Shown here: positions 5,539-8,852 of the stretch, one piece after another
Numbering within the stretch: position 1 is the first letter of the stretch
How the letters are laid out: each line of letters opens with the position of its first letter
Assembly (NCBI GenBank): GCA_039808325.1
Contig: JBDHSU010000154.1
Coordinates: forward strand, 1 to 8,852
DNA: 8,852 nt
Source: JAFKKS01 sp039808325
Lineage (GTDB): Bacteria; Pseudomonadota; Alphaproteobacteria; Rhizobiales; Xanthobacteraceae
Direction: 5' to 3'
Notes under the pieces: generated by a model
Database searches by the model: none
Seen by the model: only the letters and a program-made list of their open reading frames with translations
Told to the model about the DNA's origin: nothing
Translations under genes and position numbers: made by a program

Positions 5539-6819
5539 GTGACCGATGAGCTGAGCAAGCCGCTCGGGCAAGCGTCGAAACCCAAACGACGCAGCGCCGC
5601 GCCCAAAATCATCGCCAATGCTATCGCGATGGCGGCCGTCGCGGTCATTGTCGCCGCCGCCGCCTGGACGTTGCTGACCGAAGATCCGCTCGGCGGCGAG
5701 CCGGTCGCGGTCGTGGCGACCCACGCCCCGAAGAAAGAAGCCGTTCCGGGCACTGAACCGGCCGCCAAACCGGCGGCGCCGCTCGCGGCGACGGTGCAAG
5801 CCGCAACTCCCACGGCGCCTCCTCCGGGCGCGCAAACCGTGACCGTTATCGACGGCTCGACCGGCAAGCGCGAACAGGTCGTGGTGGGCGGCGGCGCTCA
5901 AGCCGCGCCCGACGCCCCCGCCGTGCAGCGGATCGTGATCCCGCCGGAACCGGGAACGCCCGCTCCAAGCAAGGCCGCGCCCGCGCAGCCGACTCCCCCC
6001 TCCGCCGCGCCGGCGGAAAAATCCACGGCCGTCGATCCGAAATTGCTGGAGCAGACGACGCAGGGGCAGATCCCCAAGATCGGCAGCAACGGTGAGCGCC
6101 CCGCCGAAATCTATGCGCAGCCCACGGCGGCTACGAACGGCCCACGCGTCGCGATCGTCGTCGGCCGCCTCGGCATCAGCGCCAATATGCTGACGGAGGC
6201 GATGGCGAAGCTTCCCGGCCCGGTCACGCTCGCCGTGACGCCCTACGGCGCCGACCTTGAACGCTGGGTGGCGCGCGCGCGCGGCGAAGGCCACGAGGTG
6301 CTGCTGCAGGTGCCGATGGAGCCGTTCGACTATCCCGAGAACGACCCCGGGCCGCAAACGTTGCTCACCAGCCTGCCGCCGGAACAGAATATCAACCGGC
6401 TGCACTGGTTCATGGCGCGCTTCGGCGGCTATGTCGGCCTCGCCAACTACATGGGCGCGCGCTTCGTCATGAACGACGCCAGCGTCGCCGCCGTGATCCG
6501 CGAAAGCGGCAAGCGCGGCCTCATGTTCTTCGACGACGGCGCGACGCCCCGCACCGTCACCGGTACGGCGGCGGGAAGCGCCAACGTGCCTTACGCGAAG
6601 GCCGACATCGTCATCGACGCGACGCCGAGCGTCCCCGAGATCGAGGGAGCGCTGGCGAAGCTCGAAGCCGCCGCGCATGAACGCGGCTTCGCCGTCGGCT
6701 ATGCGAGCGCGCTGCCGGTGTCGATCGAGCGCATCGCCAACTGGGCGAAATCGCTGCCCTCCCGCGGGGTCACCCTGGTGCCGATCAGCGCCATCGCGAA
6801 CAAGCCGAAGTCGAGCTGA
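5539..6819 (+). CDS. Divergent polysaccharide deacetylase family protein (DUF610/YibQ-type)
   Basis: The 426-residue product has a short basic cytoplasmic end, one membrane segment (about 24-46), a long Ala/Pro-rich low-complexity linker (about 50-200) and a C-terminal Polysacc_deac_2-type domain (about 202-420). Domain marks are VAIVVGRLGIS (204-214), LAVTPYGADLERW (231-243), GHEVLLQVPMEPFDYP (251-266), NYMGARF (303-309) and GLMFFDDG (327-334). The first motif in enterobacterial YibQ carries an Asp pair, as I recall it; here the place reads GR, so metal-dependent deacetylation is doubtful. The exact role of the family is unknown; envC-yibQ adjacency in E. coli and the envC-ctpA neighbours here suggest a periplasmic, cell-wall-related job. 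GTG 5539 is chosen because VTDELSKPLGQ resembles family starts and GAGAGG (5524-5529) lies upstream. The stop codon abuts the heptamer array. Confidence 0.88.
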   Translation: MTDELSKPLGQASKPKRRSAAPKIIANAIAMAAVAVIVAAAAWTLLTEDPLGGEPVAVVATHAPKKEAVPGTEPAAKPAAPLAATVQAATPTAPPPGAQTVTVIDGSTGKREQVVVGGGAQAAPDAPAVQRIVIPPEPGTPAPSKAAPAQPTPPSAAPAEKSTAVDPKLLEQTTQGQIPKIGSNGERPAEIYAQPTAATNGPRVAIVVGRLGISANMLTEAMAKLPGPVTLAVTPYGADLERWVARARGEGHEVLLQVPMEPFDYPENDPGPQTLLTSLPPEQNINRLHWFMARFGGYVGLANYMGARFVMNDASVAAVIRESGKRGLMFFDDGATPRTVTGTAAGSANVPYAKADIVIDATPSVPEIEGALAKLEAAAHERGFAVGYASALPVSIERIANWAKSLPSRGVTLVPISAIANKPKSS

Positions 6820-6896
6820 GCGAATAGCGAATAGCGAATAGCGAATAGCGAATAGCGAATAGCGAATAGCGAATAGCGAATAGCGAATAGCGAATA
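6820..6896 (+). repeat. Tandem array of 11 perfect GCGAATA heptamers
   Basis: Eleven identical 7-bp units run without a mismatch from the first base after the DUF610 stop codon (TGA 6817-6819). Each unit junction contains TAG, and since 7 and 3 share no factor, all three forward frames are closed. The array faces inverted copies at 6940-6967, so the transcript could fold into a long hairpin. Its perfection suggests recent expansion or slippage. Heptamer tracts of this flavour occur between genes in Rhizobiales, as I recall. Confidence 0.97.
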
Positions 6897-6939
6897 GATA
6901 GGTGCGGGTGGCGAGGCGGGATGTCTAGGTCTATCTTAC

Positions 6940-6967
6940 TATTCGCTAATCCCTATTCGCTATTCGC
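6940..6967 (-). repeat. Inverted arm of the heptamer array (four units)
   Basis: TATTCGC, the reverse complement of GCGAATA, occurs at 6940-6946, 6954-6960 and 6961-6967. The unit between them (6947-6953, TAATCCC) is a two-mismatch version. The arm is 28 bp, lies 43 bp after the direct array and ends 9 bp before the rppH start codon. GATAG (6897-6901) and CTATC (6931-6935) flank the 29-nt centre and could extend the stem. Confidence 0.92.
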
Positions 6968-6976
6968 TCCCCTTCG

Positions 6977-7477
6977 ATGACCCGCATCCAAGACCTCCCC
7001 TACCGCCGCTGCGTCGGCCTCACCGTCCTCAACAAGGACGGCCGCGTGTTTGTCGGACGCCGCACCGGCGGCCCCGAACATGTCGATCTCACGCATCAGT
7101 GGCAGATGCCGCAGGGCGGCCTCGATCCCGGCGAGGAGCCGTACGACTGCGCGCTGCGCGAGCTTTACGAGGAGACGAACATCAAGTCCGTCGAGCGCCT
7201 CGGCGTCATCGACGACTGGTTGAGCTACGACATTCCCGAAGACATCCTGCGCCGGGCCTGGAGCGGCAAATACCGTGGCCAGACGCAGAAATGGTTCGCG
7301 CTGCGTTTCACCGGCGACGAACGCGAGATCGACGTCACGCGCCCGGGCGGCGGCAAACACAAGCCGGAGTTCCTCACCTGGCGCTGGGAGAAGATGGAGA
7401 ACCTTCCCGGCCTCGTCGTGCCGTTCAAGCGGCAGGTGTACGAGCGGGTGGTGCGCGAGTTCTCCAAGCTGGTGTAG
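6977..7477 (+). CDS. rppH: RNA pyrophosphohydrolase, Nudix family (first copy)
   Basis: RppH (also described as invasion-associated IalA/NudH) removes pyrophosphate from the 5' end of triphosphorylated mRNA, which opens the message to RNase E-type decay; related enzymes also split dinucleoside polyphosphates. The product has 166 residues, normal length. It begins MTRIQDLPYRRCVGLTVLN and carries a Nudix box at residues 47-69 with metal ligands E62, E65 and E66; the usual Gly near its end is N68, as is common in RppH relatives. YRGQTQKWFALRFTG (99-113) and the C-terminal VPFKRQVYERVVREF (148-162) are family marks. ATG 6977 fits the family N-terminus, but no Shine-Dalgarno is visible: the upstream bases belong to the inverted heptamer arm. 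The second copy lies at 8084-8602. Confidence 0.93.
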   Translation: MTRIQDLPYRRCVGLTVLNKDGRVFVGRRTGGPEHVDLTHQWQMPQGGLDPGEEPYDCALRELYEETNIKSVERLGVIDDWLSYDIPEDILRRAWSGKYRGQTQKWFALRFTGDEREIDVTRPGGGKHKPEFLTWRWEKMENLPGLVVPFKRQVYERVVREFSKLV

Positions 7478-7486
7478 GTGAGAACT

Positions 7487-7509
7487 CCCCTCCCCGTCAT
7501 GGAGAGGGG
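7487..7509. repeat. C-rich/G-rich hairpin after the first rppH
   Basis: CCCCTC (7487-7492) pairs with GAGGGG (7504-7509), and CC (7493-7494) can add to the stem with GG (7501-7502) around a one-base bulge. There is no T-tract, so termination is uncertain. It resembles the palindromes at 705-759, 784-818 and 2521-2557. It starts 9 nt after the rppH stop. Confidence 0.45.
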
Positions 7510-7538
7510 TCAAGCGCGCTCGCGGGATCCAGCGTCAA

Positions 7539-8087
7539 ATGCCAGAAGACGGGAATGACATCATCATCCGAGCGCTGCGTGCGGAGGATGCCGCGGCCTG
7601 GCGCATGTTGCGGCTTGAAGGGCTGCGCGACCATCCACGCGCATTCGTGACCAGCTACGAGGAGGTCGCCGAGGACGACGTGGACGCCTTCGCGGCGCGT
7701 ATGCCCGCGCCCACGGGACCCGACGTCCTGTTCGGTGCGTTCGCCGGCGACAAGCTCGTCGGAAGCGCTGGCCTTCTCGTTCGCAAGCGGGCAAAGGAAC
7801 GGCACAAGGCGGACATCGTCGGCGTCTACGTGACGCCACGATATCGCGGCAAAGGCATTGCGCACAGGCTGATCCGAGCGGCGCTCGACCATGCCCGGGG
7901 CTATGTCGCCGTCGTGCTGCTTGTCGCGGGAGCCGAGAACGCCGCCGCGCGGCGCCTTTACGAGCGCTGCGGTTTCGTCGTGTATGGCCTCGAGCGCCGC
8001 GCCATGCGGCTCGACGGCCGCGAGTACGACGACGTCTACATGGCCCTGCATCTCGACCAACAACCCGACGATCGGACATCCCGGTGA
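7539..8087 (+). CDS. GNAT family N-acetyltransferase
   Basis: This 182-residue protein belongs to the GNAT superfamily, which moves the acetyl group of acetyl-CoA to an amine. It begins IIIRALRAEDAAAWRMLR (8-25), a normal GNAT first strand and helix. The acetyl-CoA-binding motif A is ADIVGVYVTPRYRGKGIAHR (91-110), whose RYRGKG matches the Q/R-x-x-G-x-G/A pyrophosphate loop. NAAARRLYERCGFVVYG (134-150) is motif B, followed by a DDVYMAL strand (164-170). The substrate cannot be told from sequence. No strong Shine-Dalgarno precedes ATG 7539, so the start could be slightly off. Its TGA overlaps the GTG of the second rppH-like gene (GTGA), so the two are probably translated together. It may acetylate a small molecule, a protein terminus or an antibiotic; none is favoured. 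Confidence 0.9.
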   Translation: MPEDGNDIIIRALRAEDAAAWRMLRLEGLRDHPRAFVTSYEEVAEDDVDAFAARMPAPTGPDVLFGAFAGDKLVGSAGLLVRKRAKERHKADIVGVYVTPRYRGKGIAHRLIRAALDHARGYVAVVLLVAGAENAAARRLYERCGFVVYGLERRAMRLDGREYDDVYMALHLDQQPDDRTSR

Positions 8088-8602
8088 CACGCGACATCTC
8101 GATCCTCCCCTATCGCGCCAATGCCGGCATCGCCCTGTTCAACGCGCAAGGCCGCGTGCTGATCGCCAAGCGTCTGCGCGACGACGGGCCGGAAGTGATC
8201 TATCCCGGCCACGAATGGCAGATGCCGCAGGGCGGCATCGACCCGAACGAAGACCCGCGCCCGGCGGCGCAGCGCGAACTCTACGAAGAGACGGCGGTGA
8301 CGAGCGTCGACTATCTCGGCGAGACGGACGGCTGGATGGCCTATGACTATCCGCCTTACGACGGCCCACCGCATCGGCTCTCGGTCTTTCGCGGACAGCG
8401 GCAGAAATGGTTCGCGTTCCGCTTCCGCGGCAAGGACAGCGAGATCGACATCAGCATCGAGCGCTCCGCCGACGGCGGCGACCCGGAATTCGGCGAATGG
8501 CGCTGGGAGAAACTGAGCCGCACGCCGGAGCTTGTCGTGCCTTTCCGCCGCTCCGTCTACGAATGGGTGGCGCGGGAGTTCGCGCGGTTCGCGGGAACGT
8601 AG
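8084..8602 (+). CDS. rppH: RNA pyrophosphohydrolase-like Nudix hydrolase (second copy)
   Basis: This 172-residue paralogue of the enzyme at 6977-7477 shares the WQMPQGG lead-in (45-51), a Nudix box at 50-72 with ligands E65, E68 and E69 (Ala replaces the box Gly at 71), RGQRQKWFAFRFRGKDSEID (103-122) and VPFRRSVYEWVAREF (152-166). It should likewise hydrolyse 5'-triphosphate RNA or dinucleoside polyphosphates, in the cytosol. It differs in a longer stretch before the box (DGPEVIYPGHE, 34-44) and in the middle (PPYDGPPHRLSVF, 90-102), so substrate choice may have diverged. The start is GTG 8084, overlapping the GNAT stop by 4 bp (GTGA); residue 1 onward (MTRDISILPYRANAGIALFN) aligns with the other copy. 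Family is certain; which copy is the main RppH of the cell cannot be told. Confidence 0.9.
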   Translation: MTRDISILPYRANAGIALFNAQGRVLIAKRLRDDGPEVIYPGHEWQMPQGGIDPNEDPRPAAQRELYEETAVTSVDYLGETDGWMAYDYPPYDGPPHRLSVFRGQRQKWFAFRFRGKDSEIDISIERSADGGDPEFGEWRWEKLSRTPELVVPFRRSVYEWVAREFARFAGT

Positions 8603-8623
8603 CAACGTCCACGACACGTCACT

Positions 8624-8676
8624 CGATCCGTCATCTTGAGGTGCTCGCGCAGCGAGCCTCGAAGGGTGACGGATCG
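8624..8676. repeat. Rhizobiales-type intergenic palindrome
   Basis: Perfect outer arms CGATCCGTCA (8624-8633) and TGACGGATCG (8667-8676) enclose CTTGAGG/CCTCGAAG and a GCTCGC (8643-8648) / GCGAGC (8652-8657) stem with a 3-nt loop. The core closely resembles a dispersed palindrome very frequent between genes in Bradyrhizobium-like genomes (from memory). It starts 21 nt after the second rppH stop and may double as a transcript-end structure. Confidence 0.8.
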
Positions 8677-8728
8677 GATTTGGCGCCGCACGGAGCCGAA
8701 TTTTACGATGGCGCGATAGATTTCCGCC

Positions 8729-8832
8729 TAGAGCATGATCCGTTCGGATTGAATCGGATCATGCTGCAGAAACTCATGTTTCGTCGCGTTTTCTGCGGTG
8801 AACCGGTGTCCACTTCACCGGAAAACGCTCTA
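8729..8832. repeat. Composite 104-bp palindromic element with TAGAGC/GCTCTA ends
   Basis: The element is bounded by TAGAGC (8729-8734) and its reverse complement GCTCTA (8827-8832). The left half is an 11-bp palindrome: AGCATGATCCG (8732-8742) with CGGATCATGCT (8755-8765). The right half is a longer hairpin: GCGTTTTC (8786-8793) with GAAAACGC (8821-8828), then CGGTGAA (8796-8802) with TTCACCG (8814-8820). Both halves resemble dispersed short repeats of Rhizobiales. TA at both outer ends could be a target duplication of a non-autonomous (MITE-like) element. No coding potential is seen in 8603-8852. Confidence 0.72.
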
Positions 8833-8852
8833 ATGCGCGGCGCTTGCGCCCG

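Noticed and set aside
5368..6678. Long open frame on the minus strand (436 codons) opposite the DUF610 gene
   Set aside because: It is antisense to a well-supported gene in G/C-rich DNA, is Arg/Gly/His-rich, shows no family motif and lacks a plausible start context.
6820..6967. CRISPR array or iteron-type replication origin
   Set aside because: The 7-bp units are contiguous without spacers, no cas or replication initiator gene is near, and the setting is a chromosomal housekeeping cluster.

Overview
This window looks like a chromosomal housekeeping segment from a high-GC alphaproteobacterium of the order Rhizobiales (Hyphomicrobiales), most like the Bradyrhizobium / Rhodopseudomonas / Pseudolabrys side. 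The evidence is the gene order (proA-nadD-rsfS-rlmH, then envC-like, ctpA, DUF610 and rppH), strong G/C preference at third codon positions, and several intergenic palindromes of types common in Rhizobiales. The taxonomic call is from memory of these families, not from a search. Every recognised gene is on the + strand.

Layout. Positions 1-687 are the 3' half of proA (proline synthesis). Next come nadD (NAD synthesis, 764-1453), rsfS (ribosome silencing factor, GTG start proposed at 1554, to 1967) and rlmH (23S rRNA methyltransferase, 2031-2513). After a 147-bp gap holding C-rich/G-rich hairpins there is a cell-envelope block: an EnvC-like murein hydrolase activator with a degenerate LytM domain (2661-4022), whose stop codon overlaps the start of the S41 protease ctpA (4022-5356), followed by a strong intrinsic terminator (5380-5408). 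A membrane-anchored DUF610/YibQ-type divergent polysaccharide deacetylase follows (5539-6819). The last block is an rppH-type Nudix hydrolase (6977-7477), a GNAT acetyltransferase (7539-8087) and a second rppH-type Nudix hydrolase (8084-8602), the last two overlapping by 4 bp.

How the genes fit together. nadD, rsfS and rlmH form a widely conserved group linking NAD supply with ribosome maturation and dormancy. EnvC-like protein, CtpA and the DUF610 protein are all exported or membrane-anchored and probably act in peptidoglycan remodelling and periplasmic proteolysis. The two RppH-type enzymes are predicted to remove pyrophosphate from mRNA 5' ends.

The unusual content lies mostly in the short gaps and not in the genes. 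An array of 11 perfect GCGAATA heptamers starts at the first base after the DUF610 stop codon and faces four inverted heptamers before rppH. A palindromic repeat seems to supply the ribosome-binding site of nadD, and a second palindrome lies in frame inside its N-terminus. Two larger repeat elements fill the gene-free 3' end (8603-8852). Codon usage also shifts locally in the LytM part of the EnvC-like gene. I found no tRNA, rRNA, CRISPR array, insertion sequence transposase or prophage, and no convincing undescribed multi-gene system.
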